DNA from: Rubrivivax sp. | GTDB taxonomy: Bacteria; Pseudomonadota; Gammaproteobacteria; Burkholderiales; Burkholderiaceae_C | Length of the DNA stretch: 64,000 bases | Reading direction: 5' to 3' | NCBI GenBank assembly: GCA_016789955.1 | Contig: JAEUPB010000111.1 | Coordinates: 1-64,000 of the forward strand | In this document: piece after piece, positions 37,440 to 45,390 of the stretch | Position numbering within the stretch: position 1 is the stretch's first letter | Layout: each line of letters opens with the position of its first letter | Program-made: the position numbers and the translations under genes | The notes under the pieces: model-generated | The model's input: only the letters and a program-made list of their open reading frames with translations | The model's database searches: none | Told to the model about the DNA's origin: nothing

Positions 37440-38759
37440 ATGGCGACCGAGGCGCCGATGCCGGACCCGCCGCGCCTGGCCTGGTTCGGCGACGACTTCA
37501 CCGGCAGCTCCGATACGCTGGCCACGCTGGCCGAAGCCGGCTGGCGCGCCGTGCTGTTCCTCGCGCCGCCCACCGCGGCACAGCGCGAGCGCGTCGGCCC
37601 GCTCGACGCGCTGGGCGTGGCCGGCACCGCGCGCGCGCTGGCACCCGACGCGATGCGCGAGCAGATCGCGCCGGTGGCCGACGCCTTCGCGGCGCTGCGG
37701 CCCGCGGTGACGCACTACAAGTGCTGCTCGACCTACGACAGCGCGCCGGGTACCGGCAACCTCGCGGTGGGGCTGCGCGCGCTCCGCCGGCCGCTGCACG
37801 CGCCGGTGGCGCTGGTGCTCGGCGGGCAGCCCAGCCTCGGGCGCCTGTGCCTGGCCGGCACGTTGTTCGCGAGCGCCGGTGCCGGCGGGCCGCTGCACCG
37901 CATCGACCGCCACCCGACGATGAGCGTGCACCCGGTGACGCCGATGCTCGAGGCCGACCTGCGCCGGCACCTGCAGGCGCTCGGCATCGATCGGGTCGAA
38001 CTGCTCGACGTGCGCCGGCTGGACGATGACGACGATGCGGCGCTGGACGCGGCATTCGCCGCGCGCATCGCCTCCGGCCCCGAGGCCTTGCTGGTCGACG
38101 TGGCGCGCAGCGCGCACCTGGCGCGCATCGGCCACTGGCTCGTGGCGCAGGCGGCGCAGCAGCCGCAGCTGGTACTCGGCGCGAGCAGCGTGGCGCAGGC
38201 GCTGGTGGCGGCGCATGGGCGCGGCTGCCTGCCGACGCAGGCAGCGGTGCCGGCTGCCTCAGGGCCGGTGTTCCTGCTCGTCGGCAGCCTCTCGCCGGTA
38301 TCGGCCGCGCAGTGCGACGTGGCCTCCGCCGCGTACGAGCTTCAGCCGATCGATCCGGTCGCGCTGGCCGCCTCGCAGGACGCGTTCGAAGCCCGGGTCG
38401 GGACCTGCGCCACGGCGCTGCGCGCAGGCCGCAGCGTGCTCGCGCGCACGGCACCGGCCGCGACTGGTGGCCTGCCGCCGCTGCAGGTGGCGGAGCTCTG
38501 CGGCCGGCTGCTGGCGGCCGTGCTGGCCCGCGTGCCGGCCGTGCGCCGCGCGGGCGTGGCCGGCGGCGACACCTCGGGCTGGGCCGTGCAGGCGCTGCAG
38601 CCGTGGGCGCTGCGCTGGGCCGGCACGCTGGCCGCCGGCGTGCCGCTGCTGCGCCTGCACGCTGGCGAGGCGCGCATCGAGGGCCTGGAGCTGATGCTCA
38701 AGGGCGGCCAGATGGGCCCGCCCGACGTGTTCCTGCGCCTGCGCGACGGCACGGCCTGA
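37440..38759 (+). CDS. DUF1537 four-carbon acid sugar kinase family protein
   Basis: A 439-residue kinase. The substrate-binding N-terminal domain begins AWFGDDFTGSSDTL (Asp18, Asp19, Thr21) and includes KCCSTYDSAPGTGN; the C-terminal nucleotide-binding domain has VAGGDTSGWAVQAL and the KGGQMGPPDVF end. The family phosphorylates short sugar acids such as erythronate, threonate, 3-oxo-tetronate or 3-oxo-isoapionate. Placed directly after the RuBisCO-like gene, it would supply that enzyme's phosphorylated substrate. The start could also be the ATG at 37458. It is the last gene of the operon, converging on the TctC gene. Confidence 0.88.
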   Translation: MATEAPMPDPPRLAWFGDDFTGSSDTLATLAEAGWRAVLFLAPPTAAQRERVGPLDALGVAGTARALAPDAMREQIAPVADAFAALRPAVTHYKCCSTYDSAPGTGNLAVGLRALRRPLHAPVALVLGGQPSLGRLCLAGTLFASAGAGGPLHRIDRHPTMSVHPVTPMLEADLRRHLQALGIDRVELLDVRRLDDDDDAALDAAFAARIASGPEALLVDVARSAHLARIGHWLVAQAAQQPQLVLGASSVAQALVAAHGRGCLPTQAAVPAASGPVFLLVGSLSPVSAAQCDVASAAYELQPIDPVALAASQDAFEARVGTCATALRAGRSVLARTAPAATGGLPPLQVAELCGRLLAAVLARVPAVRRAGVAGGDTSGWAVQALQPWALRWAGTLAAGVPLLRLHAGEARIEGLELMLKGGQMGPPDVFLRLRDGTA

Positions 38760-38785
38760 CGCGCGCGTCGCCCTCCGCGGCTGCG

Positions 38786-39793
38786 TCAGCCGCCGAGGTC
38801 CTGCGGCGTCACGCCCAGCGCGCGCAGCGTGGCGCCTTGCTTGTCGTGCGCGGCACGCAGTTGCGCCACCAGCTCCTCGGGCGTGGCGCCGCTGCCCAGC
38901 CCGTTGCCGAGTTCGGTGAGTCGCGCCTGCACCGCGGTCTGCGCCATCACCTTCAGCGTGGCCTGGCGCACCTTGAGCTGCACGTCGGCGGGCACCGCGG
39001 GGCGCACCCACAGGCCCATCCACGCCGTCTCGTCGAGCATCGGGTAGCCCTGCTCGGCGAAGGTGGGCACGTCGGGCAGCGCCGGGTTGCGCCGCGTGCC
39101 GCTGACCGCCAGCGCGCGCAGCTTGCCGGCGCGGATCATCGGGATCGACGTGGCAGGGCCGTCGAACATCAGCGCCACGTGGCCGCCCATCACGTCCTGC
39201 AGCGCCGGCGGCGAGCCCTTGTACGGCACGTGGTTCAGCTCGATGCCCGCGGCCTTGTTCAGCGCCAGCCCCATGGTGTGCGAGATCGTGCCGGCGCTGT
39301 ACGACGCGTACGCAAGCTTGCCCGGCTGCGTCTTCGCGTGCGCCACCAGCTCGGCCACGGTCTTCGCCGGCACGGCCGGGTTCGCCACGAGGACCAGGCC
39401 GCTGCGCGACAGGTCGGCCAGCGGCACCACGTCGCGGAACGGGTCGAAACGCAGCTTCAGCACGTGCGGGATCTCGGTGACCAGCGCGTTGACCGACACC
39501 AGCAGCGTGTGCCCGTCGGCCGGCTGGCCGAGGAATTCCTGCATCGCGATGAGCCCTGCGGCGCCCGGCTTCGCATCGACGATGACCGGCTGGCCGACGT
39601 CCTTCTGCAGCCCTTCGGCCAGCAGCCGCGCCACGAGGTCGGCCGTGCCGCCGGGCGGTGCGCCGATCAGGATGCGCAGCGGGCGTGTCGGCCAGGCCTG
39701 CGCGTGGGCGAGGGAGGTGGCCAGCGGCGTGGTCGTCAGCGCGGCGGCCGCGGCCAGCCAGCGGCGGCGGGTGATCGGCGAGAGAGGGTCCAT
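38786..39793 (-). CDS. Tripartite tricarboxylate receptor (TctC/Bug) periplasmic protein
   Basis: A 335-residue periplasmic binding protein. An RRR-containing signal peptide ends near AHAQAWPTRP. The Bug fold shows ILIGAPPGGTADLVARLLAEGLQ, GAAGLIA, LNHVPYKGSPPALQDVMGGHV and KLRALAVSGTRR. Burkholderiales encode dozens of such proteins, mostly without adjacent TctAB membrane partners, as here. It is the last gene of the three-gene minus operon with the BKACE and carboxymuconolactone-decarboxylase-like genes (46-base gap), so it may capture their carboxylate substrate. Confidence 0.92.
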   Translation of the reverse strand: MDPLSPITRRRWLAAAAALTTTPLATSLAHAQAWPTRPLRILIGAPPGGTADLVARLLAEGLQKDVGQPVIVDAKPGAAGLIAMQEFLGQPADGHTLLVSVNALVTEIPHVLKLRFDPFRDVVPLADLSRSGLVLVANPAVPAKTVAELVAHAKTQPGKLAYASYSAGTISHTMGLALNKAAGIELNHVPYKGSPPALQDVMGGHVALMFDGPATSIPMIRAGKLRALAVSGTRRNPALPDVPTFAEQGYPMLDETAWMGLWVRPAVPADVQLKVRQATLKVMAQTAVQARLTELGNGLGSGATPEELVAQLRAAHDKQGATLRALGVTPQDLGG

Positions 39794-39839
39794 CGGGGTC
39801 TCCAGGTTCTCGTTGTCGGTGCGTCTGAAGGGCGTGCCG

Positions 39840-40895
39840 TCAGGCCGCCTTGCGCAGCGGCACGTCGTGCGCCGCGGCGGCGCGGTTCGGCGCCCAGCCC
39901 ACGCGGGCCAGCGTCTCGTCGGCCGACGCGTAGCGCTCGCCGATGCGGTAGAGGCGCCGCGCCTGCGCGCCGGTGGCCACGTCGCGGTGCAGCTCGCGCG
40001 AGATCCGCGCCATCTGCTCGACCTGCTGCACGCTGGTCATGCGCTCGCCCTTGCGGCCCCACAGGTTGTCCTCGATGCCCACGCGCACGTGCAGGCCCAT
40101 CGCGATGGCCATCGTGCCCAGCGGCAGCACGTTGCGCATGATGCTCTCCACCGTCAGCACCGCGTGCTCGGGGCAGCGGTTGACGAACTCCATCAGGTTG
40201 CGCGGGTTGGGGCCGTCGGCGCCGCCGCCGATGCCTACCCAGTTCAGCACCAGCGGGCCGGTGTAGACGCCGCGGCGCACCAGGCGCTCGACGGTCTCGA
40301 GCTGCCCCACGTCGCCGAGCATGAAATGCGGCTGGATGCCCGCGGCCTGCAGCCGGCGCAGGTGCTCCGCCACGAACGCCGGGCCCGACGGGATCGTCAT
40401 CTCCGTGTATGCCTGCTGGTACGCCGGCAGCGCCAGCGATGTGCCGGCCACGTCGTCGGCGCTCAGCAGCTCGCAGACGTTCATCTGGTTGGTGTTGATC
40501 GCGATCGTCACCTGGTCGGGCCGCGGCGTCAGCTCGGCCAGCATGTGGCGCGTGTCGTCGTTCAGCCACTTCGCATCGCCGCCTTCGCCTTCGGGCGCGA
40601 AAGAGATCGAGCCACCCACCTGCAGCAGCATGCCGGGCACCGCGTCGCGCAGCCGCGCCAGCATCTCGTTGAACATCGACAGCCGCTTGCTGCCGCGGCC
40701 GTCGGCCTCGCGCACGTGCACGTGCAGCACCGTGGCGCCGGCGTTCCAGCAGTCCACCGCCTTCTGCACCTGCTCGGCCATCGTCACCGGGATGTCGGTG
40801 GAATCCGACGGCAGGAATTCGGGGCCGTAGGGGGCCACCTGGATCACGAGCGGGGGCTGGTTCTCGGGCAGCAGCGCGTCGTCGAGGAATTGCAT
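39840..40895 (-). CDS. 3-keto-acid cleavage enzyme (BKACE family)
   Basis: A 351-residue TIM-barrel enzyme that uses zinc to react a beta-keto acid with acetyl-CoA. Metal ligands His58 and His60 are in VLHVHVREADG, and the conserved GDVGQLETVERLVRRGVY, LNWVGIGGG and EDNLWGRKGE segments match. BKACE members vary in substrate (5-amino-3-oxohexanoate, dehydrocarnitine, others). The neighbour set, TctC and a CMD-domain protein under a divergent AraC regulator, suggests a specialised beta-keto carboxylate route; the substrate cannot be named. Confidence 0.9.
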   Translation of the reverse strand: MQFLDDALLPENQPPLVIQVAPYGPEFLPSDSTDIPVTMAEQVQKAVDCWNAGATVLHVHVREADGRGSKRLSMFNEMLARLRDAVPGMLLQVGGSISFAPEGEGGDAKWLNDDTRHMLAELTPRPDQVTIAINTNQMNVCELLSADDVAGTSLALPAYQQAYTEMTIPSGPAFVAEHLRRLQAAGIQPHFMLGDVGQLETVERLVRRGVYTGPLVLNWVGIGGGADGPNPRNLMEFVNRCPEHAVLTVESIMRNVLPLGTMAIAMGLHVRVGIEDNLWGRKGERMTSVQQVEQMARISRELHRDVATGAQARRLYRIGERYASADETLARVGWAPNRAAAAHDVPLRKAA

Positions 40896-40931
40896 CGCGG
40901 GTCTCCTGTGAGGGGCGGAAGGGCGTGGGGG

Positions 40932-41330
40932 TCAGGCTTGCGGCACCGCCGCGCGTCTGGCCAGTTCGTCGTGCAGGATCGGCGCGCCCACGCTCATCGT
41001 GTGGATCCCCAGCACGCTGGTGAGCTGCAGCACGGCGGTGATCTCCTCGGCGGTGGCGCCGAGCTCGAGCGCGCGGCGCACGTGCCGCCGCACGCCGGGC
41101 GCGTAGAGGTGCGTGCACGAGGCGTCCACCGCGATCGCGATGAACTCGATCACCTTCGGGTCGAGCACGCCGGAGAGCATCGGCCCGGTGCCCATCGCCA
41201 TGAAGCGCTCGGTCCACGCGGGGTCGAGGTCGTAGAACGGCTGCCAGGCCTCGTTCCACTGCCCGAGGGCGCGCAGGCGGTCGCAAACCGGGGTGGGCGA
41301 TGGGATGGCGTCGGGGCGGGGGTCGGTCAC
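40932..41330 (-). CDS. Carboxymuconolactone decarboxylase (CMD/AhpD-fold) family protein
   Basis: A 132-residue all-helical CMD-domain protein (WTERFMAMG, IEFIAIAVDASCTHLYAPGVRRHVRRALELGATAEEITAVLQL). The thiol pair CxxC of AhpD-type peroxidatic members is reduced to one Cys (SCTHLY), so a disulfide role is unlikely; lactone/keto-acid decarboxylation or isomerisation is possible. It is the first gene of the minus operon with BKACE and TctC, divergent from the AraC gene (121 bases). Confidence 0.82.
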   Translation of the reverse strand: MTDPRPDAIPSPTPVCDRLRALGQWNEAWQPFYDLDPAWTERFMAMGTGPMLSGVLDPKVIEFIAIAVDASCTHLYAPGVRRHVRRALELGATAEEITAVLQLTSVLGIHTMSVGAPILHDELARRAAVPQA

Positions 41331-41390
41331 GGTCAGCGTCCGGGGCGTCGTCGATGGATGGCATTGTTCGGGCGTCCGGGTCCTTCCGAC

Positions 41391-41427
41391 TTGACCGATC
41401 GGGACATGGATTTACCATTTCGGGACA
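41391..41427 (+). promoter_or_regulatory. Promoter with 21-bp-spaced direct repeats, probable AraC-type control site
   Basis: TCGGGACA occurs at 41399-41406 and 41420-41427, exactly 21 bp apart, the spacing used by AraC-family dimers. A candidate promoter (TTGACC 41391-41396, 16 bases, TACCAT 41413-41418) for the AraC gene overlaps the repeats. The site lies between the AraC gene and the divergent CMD-BKACE-TctC operon. Confidence 0.55.
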
Positions 41428-41451
41428 CCCCGGAAAACTCCGCAGAGCCTC

Positions 41452-42447
41452 GTGACCACCCTCGTCCGCAGCGCCGCGCTGACCCACTTCGCCGATGTCG
41501 CCTCGGCGTGCGGGCTCGATGCACGCGCGCTGCTGGCCGAGGTGGGGCTGCCCGCGCGGTGCCTCGACGAGCCCGACCTGCGCGTGCCCACCGCGCGCGT
41601 GGGCGCGCTGCTCGAGCGGGCCGCCGCGCGGGCACGCGAGCCGCTGTTCGGGCTGCGCATGGCCGAGCAGCGGCGGCTCTCCAACCTCGGGCCGCTCGGG
41701 CTGCTGGTGCGCGACGAAGCCACGCTGCGCAGCGCGCTCGAGGCGCTGGTGCACCACATCCACGTGCACAACGAGGCGATGTCGGTGACGGTGGAGGAGC
41801 GCGGCGGCCTGGTGGTGATCCGCGTCGCGCTCGATGGTGGCGGGCAGCCGCTGCGGCAGGCGGTGGAGATCACCGTGGCGGTGCTGTTCCGGGTGCTGCG
41901 GGTGTTCCTCGGCGCGGGGTGGCAGCCGCGCCTCGTGTGCTTCGTGCATGCCGCGCCGCCGAAGCTGGCGATGCACCGGCGGCTGTTCGGCCGCGCGGTG
42001 GAGTTCGGCCACGAGTTCAACGGCATCGTCTGCAACGCGGCCGATCTCGACCAGCCCAACCCGGCCGCCGATGCGGTGATGGCCCGCTACACCCGGCGGC
42101 TGGTGGAGCAGGCGCAGCGCTCGCGCACGACGATGGCCGACCGCGTGCGCGAACTCGTGGTGCTGCTGCTGCCGCGCGGACACTGCCGCGTGGAGGTGGT
42201 GGCGCAGCACCTGGGGCTGGACCGCCGCACCATCGCGCGCCGGCTGGCTGCCGAAGGCACGACCTTCAGCGACCTCGTCAACGAGTTGCGCCGCGAGCTG
42301 CTCGCGCGCTACCGCGACGACGGCGGGCACGCGTACACCGAGATCGCGTTGCGGCTCGGCTTCTCGGCACCCAGCGCGTTCTCGCGCTGGCACCGCCAGC
42401 AGTTCGGGGCTGCGGCGCGGCAGGTGCGACCGGCCTCCCCGCGATGA
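41452..42447 (+). CDS. AraC-family regulator (OruR/arabinose-binding-domain type)
   Basis: A 331-residue regulator. The N-terminal domain (about 20-200, LLAEVGLPARCLDEPDLRVP opening) is the type found in OruR/ArgR-like AraC proteins; the C-terminal double HTH spans about 225-325 (VEVVAQHLGLDRRTIARRLAAEG and YTEIALRLGFSAPSAFSRWHRQQFG). GTG at 41452 is the start. It probably controls the divergent CMD-BKACE-TctC operon through the repeats at 41399-41427. Its stop overlaps the RCC1-like gene start (ATGA). Confidence 0.9.
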   Translation: MTTLVRSAALTHFADVASACGLDARALLAEVGLPARCLDEPDLRVPTARVGALLERAAARAREPLFGLRMAEQRRLSNLGPLGLLVRDEATLRSALEALVHHIHVHNEAMSVTVEERGGLVVIRVALDGGGQPLRQAVEITVAVLFRVLRVFLGAGWQPRLVCFVHAAPPKLAMHRRLFGRAVEFGHEFNGIVCNAADLDQPNPAADAVMARYTRRLVEQAQRSRTTMADRVRELVVLLLPRGHCRVEVVAQHLGLDRRTIARRLAAEGTTFSDLVNELRRELLARYRDDGGHAYTEIALRLGFSAPSAFSRWHRQQFGAAARQVRPASPR

Positions 42448-43379
42448 CAGACTCCGGGCCTCCGATGCCCCTCACGCGCCGCCGCGCCGCGGCGCTGCTG
42501 TTCCTGCCCCTCGCCCCCATGACCGCCCCCGACGCCATCGCCGACGCCACGCACCCGCAGCTCGCCTCGTACTACGCACGCCATGCCGCACTGCTCGGCG
42601 GCGTGGCCTGGGGGTGGAGCGGCGAGGGCCCGCCGCGGCGGATGCGCGACGGGCTCGTGCAGGTGACGGTGGCGAAGGACGCGTGGTATGGCCTCACCGC
42701 CGACGGCACGCTGCTGCGCTGGGCCGACGATCCGCAGCGCGCGGTGACGCTGCGCCGCGACGTGGCCCGCGTGGCCGCCGGCGCCTCGGGCTGGATCGCG
42801 ATCGACCGCGATGGCAGCGCGTGGCAGGCCGGCCCCGACGACCGCACCGTGCGCGTGATGGCCGACGTGGTCGACGCCTGCGTCGGCGACAGCGCCGACT
42901 ATCTGGTGACGCGCGACGGCCGCGTGCACGTGCGCGGCCTTGCGCACCGCGGCCAGTACGGCGACGGGCTGCTGCGCGCCACGCCCGACTACACCGCCAC
43001 CGCCACCGACGCGGTGGCCGTGCGCGCGCACACCGGCCACGGCGTGCACCTGCGGCGCGACGGCACGGTGATGGGCACCGGCGGCAACCGCTACGGGCCG
43101 CTGTCGTCGCACGGCCTGGGCGACAAGGCCGACCGCTGGGGGCCGATCTTCAGTGGCGCCGTGGCCATCGCCACCGGCTCGAAGCACACGGTGGCGATCC
43201 GCGACGACGGCAGCCTGTGGGGCTGGGGCGAGGGCTACGCGATCCAGCCTGCAAAGCTGATGGACCGCGTGGTGGCCGCAGCCGGCGGCGACACCGCGAC
43301 GCTGGCGCTCGATGCCGCCGGCGCGCTGTGGCAATGGGAAGCCGGCCGCGGGCCACGGCGCGTGGAGCTGCCGCGGTAG
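42444..43379 (+). CDS. RCC1-like beta-propeller protein, exported
   Basis: A 311-residue protein. The N-terminus has a short Arg-rich stretch and hydrophobic segment (LTRRRAAALLFLPLAPM), a probable signal. The rest contains five to six RCC1-type repeats with the pattern V-A-x-G-x3-H/W-T/I-x-A-I-x-x-D-G-S-x-W-x-W-G, clearest at IATGSKHTVAIRDDGSLWGWG. Such propellers bind proteins; bacterial members are poorly characterised. Translation is coupled to the AraC gene (ATGA overlap), although an alternative Met at 42465 exists. Its role is unknown. Confidence 0.75.
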   Translation: MTDSGPPMPLTRRRAAALLFLPLAPMTAPDAIADATHPQLASYYARHAALLGGVAWGWSGEGPPRRMRDGLVQVTVAKDAWYGLTADGTLLRWADDPQRAVTLRRDVARVAAGASGWIAIDRDGSAWQAGPDDRTVRVMADVVDACVGDSADYLVTRDGRVHVRGLAHRGQYGDGLLRATPDYTATATDAVAVRAHTGHGVHLRRDGTVMGTGGNRYGPLSSHGLGDKADRWGPIFSGAVAIATGSKHTVAIRDDGSLWGWGEGYAIQPAKLMDRVVAAAGGDTATLALDAAGALWQWEAGRGPRRVELPR

Positions 43380-43392
43380 CCGCGCCCGGGCC

Positions 43393-44388
43393 TCACTCGC
43401 TCGCCGAGAAGCCGGTCGCCTTCACCACCTGCGCCCAGCGCACGCCTTCGGCCTGCACCTGCTGCTGGAAGGGGGCGCCGCAGGCGCTCGCGGGATACAG
43501 CCCCTGCGTGGCGAGCTTGGCCTTCACGTCGGGCACCTGCACGGCGGCCTGGTGCGCGCGCACCAGCCGCTCCACCACCTCGGGCGGCGTGGCCTTCGGC
43601 GCGACGAGGCCGAACCACGCGGTGGTGGTGAGGTCGGCCAGCCCCTGCTCGGCCAGCGTCGGCACCTGCGGCAGCGTGTCCACGCGCGCCGCGCCGGTGG
43701 TGGCCAGCGCCACCAGGCGGCCGGCCTGCACGTGCGGCAGCGCGGTGGCGAGCTGCGTGAAGCCGAACATCACCGTGCCGCCGAGCAGGTCGGTGACCTG
43801 CGGCGCGCTGCCCTTGTACGGGATGTGCGTGAGCGGCGTGCCGAGCTTCTCGCCGAGCTGGTGGCCGAGGAAGTGCGACGGCGTGCCGGGCTGGTACGAC
43901 GCGTAGCTCGCCTGCTGCGGGTTGCGCTTGAGCCAGGCTGCCAGGCCCGCCACGTCGCGCACGCCCGTCGACGGATGCGCCACCAGCACCAGCGGGAACT
44001 CGACGCCCTTGCAGATGTACGCGAAGTCGCCGATGCCGTAGGGCAGCTTGCGGTAGGCGCTGGGGTTGATCGTCAGGATCGCCGCGGTGCCGACGAACAG
44101 CGTGTGGCCATCGGGTGCCGCGCGCACGGCGGCGTCGGCGGCGACGAGGCCGCCACCGCCGCCGGCGCGGTTCTCCACCACCACCGGCTGCTTGAGCGTG
44201 CTGCCCAGCTGCTCGGCGATCGTGCGCGCGTAGGCGTCGATCGCACCGCCGGCCGTGGAGGGCACGATCAGCGTGATGGGCTTCGTCGGCCACGCTTGTG
44301 CGTGGGCCGGCGCGGCGCAGGCGATGAGCGCCAGAAGGGTGCCGGCACGCCTGGCTGCGGTGGCGAGCGAGGGCATGCGGGGGGCCAT
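43393..44388 (-). CDS. TctC/Bug periplasmic receptor, second copy
   Basis: A 331-residue Bug-family protein with a signal peptide ending near PAHAQAWPTKP. Binding-site segments are ITLIVPSTAGGAIDAYARTIAEQLG, RAGGGGGLVAADA and LTHIPYKGSAPQVTDLLGGTV. The start is two bases after the stop of the upstream TctC gene, so sulfatase, TctC and TctC form a minus-strand operon. It is similar in plan to but clearly diverged from its neighbour, so this is probably an old duplication or two different ligands. No TctAB genes are nearby. Confidence 0.9.
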   Translation of the reverse strand: MAPRMPSLATAARRAGTLLALIACAAPAHAQAWPTKPITLIVPSTAGGAIDAYARTIAEQLGSTLKQPVVVENRAGGGGGLVAADAAVRAAPDGHTLFVGTAAILTINPSAYRKLPYGIGDFAYICKGVEFPLVLVAHPSTGVRDVAGLAAWLKRNPQQASYASYQPGTPSHFLGHQLGEKLGTPLTHIPYKGSAPQVTDLLGGTVMFGFTQLATALPHVQAGRLVALATTGAARVDTLPQVPTLAEQGLADLTTTAWFGLVAPKATPPEVVERLVRAHQAAVQVPDVKAKLATQGLYPASACGAPFQQQVQAEGVRWAQVVKATGFSASE

Positions 44389-44390
44389 CG

Positions 44391-45365
44391 TCAGTCCGCC
44401 TTCAGGTTGATGCGACGCGCCACCGTGCCCCAGGTCTTCGAATCGGCCGCGATGCGCGCGGCGCTGTCGGCCGGCGCCGCCGCCACCACCTCCTGGTCGC
44501 TCTGCTTGAGCCGCTCCACCACGTCGGGCTGGCGCAGCGCGGCGGCCATCGCCGCGTGCATCGCGTCGACCACCGGCCGCGGCACGCCCTTGGGCGCGAA
44601 CAGCACCAGCGAGAAGGTTGCGTCGAAGCCCGGGTAGCCCGCTTCGGCCACGGTGGGCACTTCGGGCAACAGCGCCGAGCGCTTCGCGCCAGACACCGCC
44701 AGCGCCACCAGCTTGCCGGCGCGCACCTGCGGCAGCACGGTGGGGCCGGCGAGGAATCCGCAGTCCACCTGGCCACCCATCACGTCCTGCATCGCGGGAG
44801 CCGGGCCCTTGTAAGGCACGTGGTCCATCTCGATGCCGGCGGTGGCGATGAACAGCTCGGTGGTCAGGTGCCCGGGCGAGCCGGCGCCGCCCGAGGCATA
44901 GCTCGTCTTGCGCTCCTTGGCGCGCCGCACCAGGTCGGCCACGGTCTTCACGCCGGTGCCCGGGTTGCACACCAGCGTCTGGCTGAAGGCGCTGGCGCGC
45001 ATCACCGGCACCAGGTCGTCGGGCTTGAAGGCGAGCTTCGTGTAGACATGCGGGTTCACCGTCAGCAGCGTGTCGGTGGACCACAGCCAGGTGGCGCCGT
45101 CGGGCGCCGCGCGCGCGGCCTCGGCCGCACCGAGGTTGCCCGCGGCGCCGGGCTTGTTGTCGATCACGATGGTCTGCTTCAGCGCCACCTGCATCTTCTC
45201 GGCGGCACTGCGCAGCACGATGTCGCTGGGCCCGCCGGGCGGCAGCGGCACGATGACGCGGATCGGCTTGTCGGGCCACGCGCCTTGCGCCGCGGCGGGC
45301 AGCGTGGCAAGGGCGCAGGCCGCTGCCGCGCAGAGGCGGGCGACGGCGAGGGGGATTCGGTGCAT
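44391..45365 (-). CDS. TctC/Bug periplasmic receptor, third copy
   Basis: A 324-residue Bug-family protein: signal peptide to about LPAAAQG, then IRVIVPLPPGGPSDIVLRSAAEKMQ, GAAGNLGAAEAARAAPDG and MDHVPYKGPAPAMQDVMGGQV. It lies 25 bases after the sulfatase gene and directly before the other TctC gene. The context suggests capture of a small organic acid or sulfated compound related to the sulfatase, but this is inference only. Confidence 0.9.
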   Translation of the reverse strand: MHRIPLAVARLCAAAACALATLPAAAQGAWPDKPIRVIVPLPPGGPSDIVLRSAAEKMQVALKQTIVIDNKPGAAGNLGAAEAARAAPDGATWLWSTDTLLTVNPHVYTKLAFKPDDLVPVMRASAFSQTLVCNPGTGVKTVADLVRRAKERKTSYASGGAGSPGHLTTELFIATAGIEMDHVPYKGPAPAMQDVMGGQVDCGFLAGPTVLPQVRAGKLVALAVSGAKRSALLPEVPTVAEAGYPGFDATFSLVLFAPKGVPRPVVDAMHAAMAAALRQPDVVERLKQSDQEVVAAAPADSAARIAADSKTWGTVARRINLKAD

Positions 45366-45390
45366 GGGTTTCTCTCCAGTCTTCGTCGAT

